Positions 49,702 to 57,697 of a stretch of 64,000 bases of DNA are shown piece by piece. The notes under the pieces were generated by a model, which was not told where the DNA came from, did no database searches, and saw only the letters and a list, made by a program, of their open reading frames with translations. This stretch comes from an uncultured Prevotella sp. Lineage in GTDB: Bacteria; Bacteroidota; Bacteroidia; Bacteroidales; Bacteroidaceae. The position numbers and the translations under genes were made by a program. Numbering within the stretch: the first letter of the stretch is position 1; every line of letters starts with the position of its first letter. Location: assembly GCA_946188165.1 (NCBI GenBank), contig CAMHTW010000005.1, positions 1-64,000 on the forward strand, read 5' to 3'.

Positions 49702-49813
49702 TTTTGTTTTGTAGACTACATAGTTTTACATCATTTAAGACGATTTAGCATTCAATATGTCATCAATACGCCTGGAAAGTTTTTTCTGGCCTCACAGTAG
49801 GTTATAATATAAT

Positions 49814-49845
49814 AAGGTGACCCCGCATCATTGCGAGGTCACCTT
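49814..49845 (-). terminator. Intrinsic terminator after the small lipoprotein gene
   Basis: AAGGTGACC pairs with GGTCACCTT (with inner GCA/TGC pairs), followed on the minus strand by ATTATATTATA. It is 22 nt after the stop at 49868 and separates this gene from the PUL operon. Confidence 0.65.
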
Positions 49846-49867
49846 AAAAGATTATCAATTACTTCTC

Positions 49868-50443
49868 TTACTTTTCAACAACCATGCTGGTAACAGTGGT
49901 GTTTGCCCAGTTAGCACCCTTAATAGCATGCAGGTGAGCATAACCTTTCTCTTTAACCATGAGAGCCAAATCAACAGTCCATATTACTGAACCGTCAATT
50001 TCATTCTTCTCAGAAGAGAAATACCTTTCAGACCAACCACCCTTGTTGGGGTAATCAATTAAATGAGAACCTGCTTCATCAACAGGATCCTGCTGACCTT
50101 CAGCCACATCACGGTTAAAGCAGAAACGTGGCTGTCCCGCAGTTGCTACAACTATCAGCTTGCTGTACTCAGAAAGATCGGAAAAATTATTAACGCTTCC
50201 GTCACCATAAGGCTGACCTGTTGATTCGTTAACAACCCATGCAAAACCAGCGGTTTTCTCCTTTTTAGCGTCTTTTCCGAAAGTTCCCTCACAATCATAG
50301 AAAGGAATGTCCTGCAAAGAAACCTGTTCGACAACGTACTGTAGAGGATCAGGATTGGGGTTGTCTTCTACTGAACACGATGTCATACCGAAAGTGCTTA
50401 CCAAGGCAATGGCAGCAGCATAAAAGAAATTAGTTTTCTTCAT
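49868..50443 (-). CDS. Small lipoprotein with carbohydrate-binding-like beta-sandwich
   Basis: 191 aa from ATG 50443 (50449 possible). Lipobox GMTSCSVEDNP. The mature domain has aromatic-rich strands (FYDCEGTFGKDAKKEKTAGFAWVV, GQPYGDGSVNNFSDLSEYSKLIVVA, PRFCFNRDV, HLIDYPNKGGWSERYF, HLHAIKGANWANTTVTSMVVE). As I recall, similar modules are attached to Prevotella xylan- and pectin-active enzymes, so a surface glycan-binding role is likely. It stands alone, with its own promoter box at 50498 and a terminator at 49814, just upstream of the PUL. Confidence 0.65.
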   Translation of the reverse strand: MKKTNFFYAAAIALVSTFGMTSCSVEDNPNPDPLQYVVEQVSLQDIPFYDCEGTFGKDAKKEKTAGFAWVVNESTGQPYGDGSVNNFSDLSEYSKLIVVATAGQPRFCFNRDVAEGQQDPVDEAGSHLIDYPNKGGWSERYFSSEKNEIDGSVIWTVDLALMVKEKGYAHLHAIKGANWANTTVTSMVVEK

Positions 50444-50497
50444 AATCATTTTTGTTTTTTTAGTTAATAATGTTACTAAGTTATTCGAATTATGGTG

Positions 50498-50505
50498 CAA
50501 ATATA
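50498..50505 (-). promoter_or_regulatory. Minus-7 promoter box (TATATTTG) of the small lipoprotein gene
   Basis: CAAATATA on the plus strand, about 54 nt before ATG 50443. Confidence 0.5.
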
Positions 50506-50569
50506 CAACTTATTTCTTTAATAACGAAAGAAAAACGTCTATTTTTTTTGCCATTTCGGAAAATACGCA

Positions 50570-50577
50570 TACCTTTG
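50570..50577 (+). promoter_or_regulatory. Minus-7 box (TACCTTTG) abutting ATG 50582
   Basis: Only 4 nt separate the box from the ATG, so the transcript should be leaderless or nearly so. Confidence 0.6.
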
Positions 50578-50581
50578 CAAC

Positions 50582-51028
50582 ATGATAAAAGCATTAAGAT
50601 ACATATTCATACTGACTTCCATTACCTTCATGGCAAGTTTATTAACAGGATGTGACAAGTTAAGTGATGATGACGATGCTGTAGCAGAATTACTACCAGG
50701 CACCTGGACCTTCAGCTACGAATTACAAAGTGAAGAGGAGACAGGCCTTAGTTTCAACTACGACCATGTGATATTCCGAACGGATAGTACTGTCACTATA
50801 ACTTATCCTGGTGGACAACTGGACGGCAAATATCGTGCGGGTAGTGCTGAGATACGTATTGAGGGTAAGTTAGCAGATGGTCAGGACCGCTTGATGCACT
50901 GGGTCATCCAGACATTCTCTAACAAACAAATCAAGGCTGAATACAAATTCGAATATAACGAGCAGTCCGTAACAGCTTTAGTTACACTCGACCGTACAGA
51001 CGACATGGAAGTGAAGAGTGAAAAGTGA
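50582..51028 (+). CDS. Lipocalin-like small lipoprotein
   Basis: 148 aa. A signal peptide with lipobox (FMASLLTGC) is followed by an acidic linker and a beta-strand-rich domain (LLPGTWTFSYELQSE, HVIFRTDSTVTITYPGG, YRAGSAEIRIEG, KAEYKFEYNEQSVTALVTLDR). The pattern fits the lipocalin-like DUF families of Bacteroidetes, though no specific one is certain. The last residues (EVKSEK) and the stop come from a GTGAAGAGTGAAAAG repeat. It converges with the DUF4249 gene, only 4 nt from its end. Confidence 0.65.
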   Translation: MIKALRYIFILTSITFMASLLTGCDKLSDDDDAVAELLPGTWTFSYELQSEEETGLSFNYDHVIFRTDSTVTITYPGGQLDGKYRAGSAEIRIEGKLADGQDRLMHWVIQTFSNKQIKAEYKFEYNEQSVTALVTLDRTDDMEVKSEK

Positions 51029-51031
51029 AGA
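51008..51031. repeat. GTGAAGAGTGAAAAGTGAAG repeat at a stop codon
   Basis: The repeat encodes the C-terminal EVKSEK and contains the TGA stop. Its words are the reverse complement of those at 23962-24000. Confidence 0.7.
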
Positions 51032-51032
51032 G

Positions 51033-51884
51033 TTATTCCGTCTCGACGTCAGCACGACGGAACGTGGTGTCGTAAGTGACGATGTTACAAGCAGAGAAAT
51101 AACCCAAGCAACCACCCGTGAAGTTCTGGACAGGATTGGTGCCAGAATTCTGCATTACCTGCATAGAATAGAAATAGTCATACGTACGACGATCTATTGA
51201 ACGTATCTCCAGGTGTATCTTGTCACCATCCTTGAGAGCGTTGTCATCGTTCTTGTCGAGATTGCGCTCTGTGGTGCAGCTGAACAATTGTTGCAATTCA
51301 CCACCAGGATTGTGTGAGTCGTCCATCACAGCCCAACGATATCCTATCCCATTGCGATAGATATGCATAAAGTAATAGTTGTTCTGCCCACTGATGTCAT
51401 CTATCTTCAAATCGCCAAACAAGAGACGCTCAGAGAGCACATCCTTCCACACAAAACGGAAGGACGCGAACTGTGGTTCTGCCTGCATCACTGATGATGA
51501 CTGGAAATGGTTGCCATCGAGATAGATGTCAATAGTATATTGACTACCCTCATATCCCTGACAATCGGAGATATAATAGCCATTGCGCCAATAACGCAGC
51601 GTATCAAGCACATAGCCGTCTTCAGACAATACAACGGTAGCGCCTGTCAGATTGTGACTGTTCGAGACATTGTCTGTCATATCCTGTGTGGTGGTCAGGC
51701 GGACATAAGTGGGCTTGTTGGTACGATTCGTCGAACCACTCTGCGTCACAAGACCTTCAGCCACATAGAGCTGATCTACCTGATGGTAGTCGATATCTAT
51801 CTCTTTCTCACAAGAAGTAAGAAGTAAGAGGTAAGAGGTAAGAGGTAAGAGGTAAGAAAATACCTTATATATATTCTGTTTCAT
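51033..51884 (-). CDS. DUF4249 lipoprotein, partner of a TonB-dependent receptor
   Basis: 283 aa. The mature part (EKEIDIDYHQVDQLYVAEGLVTQ, VVLSEDGYVLDTLRY, YTIDIYLDGNHFQSSSVMQ, ACNIVTYDTTF) fits DUF4249, a surface lipoprotein family encoded next to TonB receptors of unknown substrate. The signal peptide and lipobox (SYLLPLTSYLLLLTSC) are encoded almost entirely by six 7-bp tandem repeats (51814-51855). It starts 5 nt after the receptor gene, so the two form one operon. Confidence 0.85.
   Translation of the reverse strand: MKQNIYKVFSYLLPLTSYLLLLTSCEKEIDIDYHQVDQLYVAEGLVTQSGSTNRTNKPTYVRLTTTQDMTDNVSNSHNLTGATVVLSEDGYVLDTLRYWRNGYYISDCQGYEGSQYTIDIYLDGNHFQSSSVMQAEPQFASFRFVWKDVLSERLLFGDLKIDDISGQNNYYFMHIYRNGIGYRWAVMDDSHNPGGELQQLFSCTTERNLDKNDDNALKDGDKIHLEIRSIDRRTYDYFYSMQVMQNSGTNPVQNFTGGCLGYFSACNIVTYDTTFRRADVETE
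51814..51855. repeat. Six 7-bp tandem repeats (GAGGTAA) encoding a lipoprotein signal peptide
   Basis: GAAGTAA twice and GAGGTAA four times in direct succession. On the minus strand (TTACCTC) three units make seven codons, giving the SYLLPLTSYLLLLTS hydrophobic core. The same word occurs between genes at 61431-61460. Confidence 0.85.
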
Positions 51885-51889
51885 AACAC

Positions 51890-53965
51890 TCAGAATTTAA
51901 TGTTGAATGATACTGAAGGTACTATACCAAAGAGACTGTACTGCTTGGCTTTAGTACGATGTCCGCTCTTCGAGTCCTCGAAATTAATCAAGTAGGGATT
52001 GTAGCGATTGTAGAGGTTATAGATGCCAAACACCCACTCACGCGTCATTCGTCCACCTTTGATTTTCTTGGTCCACGTGGCACTGACGTCCAGGTGATGA
52101 TAGTCAGGCGCACGATAGCCATTGCGCTCTGCATAATAATAGATGTAGTTGTCGATAATCTCGTATTTTGCACTGGGTGCCGTAAAGGCTTGACCAGAAT
52201 TATACACCCAGACTGCACTCAGCAACCAACGAGGCGACAACTGATAGCTGGCCACGATATTAATATCATGCCGACGGTCGTTATTGGCATCGTACCAACG
52301 ACCTTGGTTAATACCTTCAATCTGCGTCTGACTCCACGACAGCGTATAGCTGAGCCAACCCGTCAGCCGACCTTTATTCTTTCTGGCACACAACTCAGCA
52401 CCATAGCCTCGTCCCTTACCAGCCAACACCAGTCGCTCAATCTCGATAGCAGACGAAAAGCTGATACCGTCGCGATAATCGAGCACATTGTCTACATGGC
52501 GATAATAACCCTCAAGCGAGAAATCATAGTCTTGTGACGGTGTCATCGCAAAGAAACCCAAGCTGACCTGATCGGCTATCTCTGGCTTCACGATATTTGA
52601 ACTCATCGTATAGCGGTCAAAAGGTGTTGATGTGCTCTGATTGCGCAGGGCATGCAAATTCTGACTGGTACGGCTATAGCCTGCCTTGATGCTAAGAATT
52701 GGCGAGGCCTTCCACACCATACTGAGACGGGGCTCCAGCGTGACATGTGTCTTGACGGGGCGATTCTCCTTACGACGGTACATCCACGTTATCTGTCCTG
52801 CCTCGTTAATATCATAATAGAACGGACCGCCTAAGGCAGAGAAAGCTGTCAGTCGCAGACCTGCAGAGAAAGCAAGACGTTCTGACACCTCGTATTGCCA
52901 GTTGGCCCACAAGGCATTGTCCCAAGCCTTACGTTGCTCCTTCTCATGATTGGTAACACGTTGCCACTCGGCAGACTTCACATCAGTCAACATAGTCTGC
53001 AAACCAGCATTGATTTCGTGACGACCCGTCAGAATACGGAAGTTCTGGCGCAGCCCGACGTGACGGATATGACCTAAATAAGCAATATTGGTACCCAATA
53101 GCCAGATACCGTTATCTGTATCATACGATGATGCCAACAACGTCGTCTGACTGGTAGAATGCTGTCCTAAGTAACTCAACCACGACAGCGACCCTGCAAT
53201 ATTAGTCCAACGGATGTCCACCATATCCTCGATAGCTGTACGGTCGTGACTGGCAAAGAAGGAGAGGAATAACTGGTTGCGGTCGTTTACCTGATAGTCG
53301 AGTTTCAGATTGGTATCGTAGAAATACAAAGTGTTGCCCCTAAAGTCGTCACTCAGTTTCAGGAACATATCGGCATACGAACGACGGACATTAAACAATA
53401 CACCTAATTTATTTTTTACGATTGGACCCTCAACAGAAGCCTTTGCAGCCAATAATCCCACTGTTGCAGAACCATGCCACTGCTGACGATTACCTGTACG
53501 GGTAGCAATATCGAAAACGGCTGATGAAGCACCACCGTACTGGGCAGGAATCAGTCCCTTATAGAGTGTGGCTGTTGCCAAAGCATCGTCATTGAAAGCA
53601 GAAAAGAGTCCTGCCAAATGGCCGACATTATAGACGGGAGCGTCATCATAAAGAATTGTGTTCTGTGCTGATGTACCGCCTCGCACCTGGAAACTGCTGG
53701 AGGCATCGCTCTCTGCTTTCACGCCTGGCAGCAACTGCACAGAACGCATAATATCTGCCTCGCCAAACAATACGGGTTTGCTGGTAAGTTCCTTGACCTG
53801 AATCTGCTCGGCGCCAATCTGCACAGTACTCAGACGACGTTGTGCATTGTTGGCATTGACAACAATCTCCTCCAGTTGCTCGCCTTTCACCGTCGTAGTA
53901 TCGGTTTGGGCGACAGCAAATGTTGTCGTCAGCAAGGCCACCAATAGCATGTTTAGTCTATTCAT
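51890..53965 (-). CDS. TonB-dependent receptor
   Basis: 691 aa from ATG 53965, with signal peptide MNRLNMLLVALLTTTFAVAQ. A plug domain (EQLEEIVVNANNAQRRLSTVQIG, EADIMRSVQLLPGVKAESDAS, FQVRGGTSAQNTILYDDAPVYN) is followed by a barrel ending in a terminal Phe (GIVPSVSFNIKF). The N-terminal carboxypeptidase-D-like domain found in many relatives is missing, so it is shorter than usual. It pairs with the DUF4249 lipoprotein downstream. The promoter box at 53971-53978 lies 5 nt before the ATG, which argues against the upstream ORF start at 54001. Substrate unknown. Confidence 0.9.
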   Translation of the reverse strand: MNRLNMLLVALLTTTFAVAQTDTTTVKGEQLEEIVVNANNAQRRLSTVQIGAEQIQVKELTSKPVLFGEADIMRSVQLLPGVKAESDASSSFQVRGGTSAQNTILYDDAPVYNVGHLAGLFSAFNDDALATATLYKGLIPAQYGGASSAVFDIATRTGNRQQWHGSATVGLLAAKASVEGPIVKNKLGVLFNVRRSYADMFLKLSDDFRGNTLYFYDTNLKLDYQVNDRNQLFLSFFASHDRTAIEDMVDIRWTNIAGSLSWLSYLGQHSTSQTTLLASSYDTDNGIWLLGTNIAYLGHIRHVGLRQNFRILTGRHEINAGLQTMLTDVKSAEWQRVTNHEKEQRKAWDNALWANWQYEVSERLAFSAGLRLTAFSALGGPFYYDINEAGQITWMYRRKENRPVKTHVTLEPRLSMVWKASPILSIKAGYSRTSQNLHALRNQSTSTPFDRYTMSSNIVKPEIADQVSLGFFAMTPSQDYDFSLEGYYRHVDNVLDYRDGISFSSAIEIERLVLAGKGRGYGAELCARKNKGRLTGWLSYTLSWSQTQIEGINQGRWYDANNDRRHDINIVASYQLSPRWLLSAVWVYNSGQAFTAPSAKYEIIDNYIYYYAERNGYRAPDYHHLDVSATWTKKIKGGRMTREWVFGIYNLYNRYNPYLINFEDSKSGHRTKAKQYSLFGIVPSVSFNIKF

Positions 53966-53970
53966 GCCTG

Positions 53971-53978
53971 CAAAGGTA
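53971..53978 (-). promoter_or_regulatory. Minus-7 box (TACCTTTG) abutting the TonB receptor gene
   Basis: CAAAGGTA on the plus strand; a 5-nt gap to ATG 53965 predicts a leaderless or near-leaderless mRNA. Confidence 0.6.
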
Positions 53979-54084
53979 GTGCAAATCGAGCGAAACACCA
54001 AATTTATTTGGATTTTTCCGAGGTATAGCCTATCCCCTATCCTCTCCTTACCTTCTCCAACATTTTAAAATGTCATTTTTGGGG

Positions 54085-54144
54085 TTCAATATCATTATCT
54101 CTGTAAACTACTGAACAGCTGTTTGTTACAAGAATGATATTGAA
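54085..54144. promoter_or_regulatory. 12-bp inverted repeat between divergent genes, possible operator
   Basis: TTCAATATCATT (54085-54096) and AATGATATTGAA (54133-54144) are perfect inverted repeats, with a third AATATCATA at 54151 and the palindrome AACAGCTGTT between them. It lies between the receptor promoter (53971) and the nuclease promoter (54252). Nothing coding is seen in 53979-54227. Confidence 0.4.
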
Positions 54145-54227
54145 AGATTTAATATCATAGCTATTTCATACAGTACTGTCTATTGTGCTAAAAAAGCAAG
54201 CTTTTTTGTGCATTCGCTGCTCAAAAA

Positions 54228-54259
54228 TTTGGTTTTTCGTTTGCTTTGCACTATCTTTG
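54228..54259 (+). promoter_or_regulatory. Full-consensus promoter of the secreted nuclease gene
   Basis: TTTG at 54228-54231, a 20-nt spacer and TATCTTTG at 54252-54259, ending 8 nt before ATG 54268. The TCAAAAATTTGG around the minus-33 box is identical to that of the small RNA promoter at 26901. Confidence 0.65.
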
Positions 54260-54267
54260 CTGCAGTT

Positions 54268-55146
54268 ATGAATAATATGAAGAATTATATTGGGATATGT
54301 GCCTTGGCGATTGCGGTGTTATCATGCAAGGGCAAGGCGAATGATACACAGACGGAACAAGTAAATGGTCTGTATAGTGCCGTTTTGGCAAATAGTCAGC
54401 AGGCGGAAGCCAGACAGCAAGGAAAGAAAGCGCAGGTTGTCAGGTTGTTTGAGATTCCAGCACCACTCAAAGACCGGCCTGAACAGATACTGCATCGGAG
54501 AGGCTATACAACATCGTATAATCAGACGACGAAGACGCCCAACTGGGTGGCGTGGCACCTGACAGCTGCCCATACAAAGGGGCGCATCAATCGTGAACAG
54601 GAGGTATTCACGGAGGACGAGGATGTTGCAAAAGGACAGCGTGCCACTGACAACGACTACTATAACTCACGCTACGATAGAGGACACATGTGTCCTGCTG
54701 GCGACAACAAATGGGACCAGCAAGCCATGACGCAGTCGTTCCTCTTTACTAACATCTGTCCGCAGAATCATGGTCTGAACAAATACGAATGGAACGACCT
54801 GGAAATGCTTTGTCGTGAATGGGCACGAAAGTATGGTGCAGTGGACATTGTCTGTGGTCCACTATTTACCACCAGTGGCGAACAGAAGACCATCGGGCAA
54901 AACAAGGTCTGGGTGCCTGATGCATTCTTCAAGGTTGTGCTCTGTCGTCAGGGCTCGCCAAAAGCCATTGGCTTCGTCTATCAGAATGTAGGCAAGAAGC
55001 AGGCTATGGCAAATGCCGTTCGCAGCGTGGACGAGATAGAACGGTTGACAAAGATGGACTTCTTTCCAGAACTTGACGATAAGACTGAAACAAGGATAGA
55101 GGCCAAGGCCGAATTGTCTGATTGGTATATCCCTCGCAAACCATAG
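54268..55146 (+). CDS. DNA/RNA non-specific endonuclease (lipoprotein)
   Basis: 292 aa from ATG 54268. The lipobox is AIAVLSC (about residues 13-19). The catalytic DRGH motif is in SRYDRGHMCPAGDNKWD, with the metal-binding Asn region FLFTNICPQNHGLNKYEWNDLE and the C-terminal VWVPDAFFKVVLC. The enzyme degrades nucleic acid outside the cytoplasm, probably for nutrient use. The start follows the promoter box at 54252; the ORF-track start at 54208 is upstream of it. Confidence 0.92.
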   Translation: MNNMKNYIGICALAIAVLSCKGKANDTQTEQVNGLYSAVLANSQQAEARQQGKKAQVVRLFEIPAPLKDRPEQILHRRGYTTSYNQTTKTPNWVAWHLTAAHTKGRINREQEVFTEDEDVAKGQRATDNDYYNSRYDRGHMCPAGDNKWDQQAMTQSFLFTNICPQNHGLNKYEWNDLEMLCREWARKYGAVDIVCGPLFTTSGEQKTIGQNKVWVPDAFFKVVLCRQGSPKAIGFVYQNVGKKQAMANAVRSVDEIERLTKMDFFPELDDKTETRIEAKAELSDWYIPRKP

Positions 55147-55221
55147 GCATGATGACAAACTGCAAGTAAAAACGTCATATTATAAATTTAAAAAAACTAA
55201 GCAGAACTAAAACATTTCGAA

Positions 55222-56991
55222 ATGAAGAAAGTATTGTTGATGACAATGGCCGGCCTGATGAGTTTGAGTGCCAGCGCACAGTATCCTGACCTGACTGATG
55301 AGGCTAAGAAACTCATCGCCGAACAGAAAGAACAATGGAAGGCACATGCCGACTCCGCTTGGGAGGTGGCATTCCCCATAGTGGTTAAAGAAGCTAAAGA
55401 GGGGCGTCCCTACGTGCCCTGGGCCTTTCGCCCTTACGACCTGCGCCAAGCCAAGATACCCGCATTTCCTGGTGCCGAAGGTGGTGGCATGTTTACCTTT
55501 GGCGGACGTGGTGGCAAGGTGCTCACCGTTACCAACCTGAACGATGACGGCCCTGGCTCGTTCCGTTGGGCCTGTGAACAAGGTGGTGCACGTATTGTGG
55601 TGTTCAACGTCAGTGGTATCATCCGCCTGAAGTCGCCCATCTATGTGCGTGCTCCTTATATCACGATAGCCGGGCAGACGGCTCCTGGCGAGGGCGTGAT
55701 TATTGCTGGGGAGTCGTTCCAGGTAGATACGCACGACGTCATTGTTCGTCACATGCGCTTCCGTCGTGGCGAGACGCTGGTAACCAACCGTGAGGACTCG
55801 TTTGGTGGTAATCCTGTGGGTAACATCATGATTGACCACTGTTCGTGCGAGTGGGGTTTGGATGAAAATATCTCGTTCTATCGCCACATGTTCGATATGC
55901 ACGATGGCAAGCCCAATCGTAAGGAGCCTACCGTCAACGTAACGATTCAGAACACCATCAGTGCCAAAGCCCTCGATACTTGGAACCATGCCTTTGGCTC
56001 TACCATTGGTGGCGAGAACACCACGTTTATGCGTAACCTCTGGGCCGACAATACGGGTCGTAACCCAAGTATTGGCTGGGGTGGTGTGTTCAACTTCGTC
56101 AACAACATTGTTTATAACTGGGTACACCGTACTGCTGACGGCGGTGAGTTCTCAACGATGTCGAACTTCATCAACAACTACTATAAGCCAGGTCCCCTCA
56201 CACCTAAGGACACACCCGTCGGACACCGTATCGTCAAGTCTGAGAGCCGTTCGCAGGGACTGTTCCCCTACAAGCAGTTTGGTCGCGTCTATGCAGTCGG
56301 CAACATCATGGAGGGTTATCCTGAGATTACTAAAGACAACTGGAACGGTGGTATTCAGACAGCCGATAAGGATGGCGAGATGGATGCTACAGAATTGGCA
56401 CTGATGCGTTCGAACGAGCCATTTGAAATGCCCTACCTGAAGATTATGGGTACTGAGCAGGCTTTCGAATGGGTGCTCCAGAATGTTGGTGCCACCATTC
56501 CCTGTCGCGATATCGTTGACCAGCGCATCTGCGAAGAAGTTCGTACAGGTCAGGCTTACTACGTGAAGGACTACGAGAAAGAGTTGGCTAAGATAGAGAA
56601 GAAGACGGGTGTCAAGCAGAATCCTTATGGTGACATGTGGGGCCTGCACAAGAAGTCGCAGAACGAACAGGGCTTCTTTAAGTATCGTCGTCTGCCGCAG
56701 GACTCTTACAAGCAGGGCATCATCACCGACCCTCGTCAGATGGGCGGCTATCCTGAATACAAGGCCTGGGAGCCCTACGTGGATACAGATGGCGACGGTA
56801 TGCCTGACGAGTGGGAGAAGCAATATGGCCTGAATCCAAACGATGCCTCTGATGCTGTGAAGGATTGCAATGGTGACGGTTATACCAATATTGAGAAGTA
56901 TATCAACGGCATCAATCCGCAGTCCAAGACGGACTGGCGCAATCTGAACAACAACTACGATACGTTGGCTGCCAAAGGTAAACTAATGTAG
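55222..56991 (+). CDS. PL1-type pectate lyase with C-terminal calcium-binding repeat
   Basis: 589 aa, with signal peptide MKKVLLMTMAGLMSLSASAQ. The parallel beta-helix shows FPGAEGGGMFTFGGRGGKVLTVTNL, GARIVVFNVSGIIRL, YITIAGQTAPGEGVII, VIVRHMRFRRGE and IMIDHCSCEWGLDENISFY, as in PL1 pectate lyases of Bacteroidetes. The C-terminus (DTDGDGMPDEWEKQYGLNPND, DCNGDGYTNIEKYINGI) has two EF-hand-like DxDxDG loops. It cleaves galacturonan by beta-elimination. It leads a three-gene pectin-type group with 57040 and 57698. Confidence 0.9.
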   Translation: MKKVLLMTMAGLMSLSASAQYPDLTDEAKKLIAEQKEQWKAHADSAWEVAFPIVVKEAKEGRPYVPWAFRPYDLRQAKIPAFPGAEGGGMFTFGGRGGKVLTVTNLNDDGPGSFRWACEQGGARIVVFNVSGIIRLKSPIYVRAPYITIAGQTAPGEGVIIAGESFQVDTHDVIVRHMRFRRGETLVTNREDSFGGNPVGNIMIDHCSCEWGLDENISFYRHMFDMHDGKPNRKEPTVNVTIQNTISAKALDTWNHAFGSTIGGENTTFMRNLWADNTGRNPSIGWGGVFNFVNNIVYNWVHRTADGGEFSTMSNFINNYYKPGPLTPKDTPVGHRIVKSESRSQGLFPYKQFGRVYAVGNIMEGYPEITKDNWNGGIQTADKDGEMDATELALMRSNEPFEMPYLKIMGTEQAFEWVLQNVGATIPCRDIVDQRICEEVRTGQAYYVKDYEKELAKIEKKTGVKQNPYGDMWGLHKKSQNEQGFFKYRRLPQDSYKQGIITDPRQMGGYPEYKAWEPYVDTDGDGMPDEWEKQYGLNPNDASDAVKDCNGDGYTNIEKYINGINPQSKTDWRNLNNNYDTLAAKGKLM

Positions 56992-57039
56992 TGCGGGCGA
57001 CACCCTAAATATAAAATAATAAATAAAAAAGTAGAGTAT

Positions 57040-57651
57040 ATGGAAACGAAAAAGGCACTTATATTTTTTCTTTTATATTTTATATTTAGCCCTGTAGGGG
57101 CGCAGACGGTTGCCCTCAAGACTGAAGGGCAGGACCCTCAATACGTAGAAACCATCAAGGGACGTGCCCAGAAAATTGTTGACGGTCTGCAATTAACTGA
57201 TGCCAAGAAGGCAGAAAACGTGCGCAACATCATTGCCAACCGCTACTTTCTGCTCAACGACATCCATGCCAAGTATGATAAAAACCAACAGGATGCACGC
57301 GATGCCGAACTCTACAAGCATCACTTCGAATTGGCCTCGGCCTTGGCACTCTATCTGAATGAAGAGCAGATTGATGCTGTAAAGGATGGTATGACGTACG
57401 GACGACTGAAGCGCGACTATCAGGCTCAGCTGGAAATGATTCCAACATTGACAGACGAGGAAAAGGCGCAAATCCTTATCTGGCTCAAGGAAGCCCGCGA
57501 ATACGCCATGGATGCTGCCGACTCCAAAGGTAAACACTTCTGGTTCGACAAATATCGTGGACGCACTAATAACTGGCTTTCGGCTCGTGGCTATGACTTG
57601 AAGAAGGAGCGCGACGCTTGGATGAAACGTAGTGCGGCTTCGCCTAAATAA
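57040..57651 (+). CDS. DUF3826 secreted protein
   Basis: 203 aa. The signal peptide (LIFFLLYFIFSPVGAQTVA) is followed by an all-helical domain (IKGRAQKIVDGLQLTDAKKAENVRNI, RYFLLNDIH, LYLNEEQIDAVKDGMTYGRLKRDY, LTDEEKAQILIWLKEAREYAMDA, WFDKYRGRTNNWLSARGYDL), which fits DUF3826, a family recurrent in pectin PULs next to PL1 enzymes. Function unknown. The signal-peptide DNA resembles that of the next gene. Confidence 0.82.
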   Translation: METKKALIFFLLYFIFSPVGAQTVALKTEGQDPQYVETIKGRAQKIVDGLQLTDAKKAENVRNIIANRYFLLNDIHAKYDKNQQDARDAELYKHHFELASALALYLNEEQIDAVKDGMTYGRLKRDYQAQLEMIPTLTDEEKAQILIWLKEAREYAMDAADSKGKHFWFDKYRGRTNNWLSARGYDLKKERDAWMKRSAASPK

Positions 57652-57697
57652 AAGATATAAAATAAATAATAAGAAAATCTTACTTGAAAGGACTATT

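Noticed and set aside
55207-56127. 306-aa minus-strand ORF antisense to the pectate lyase gene
   Set aside because: No family features; the plus strand carries clear PL1 motifs.
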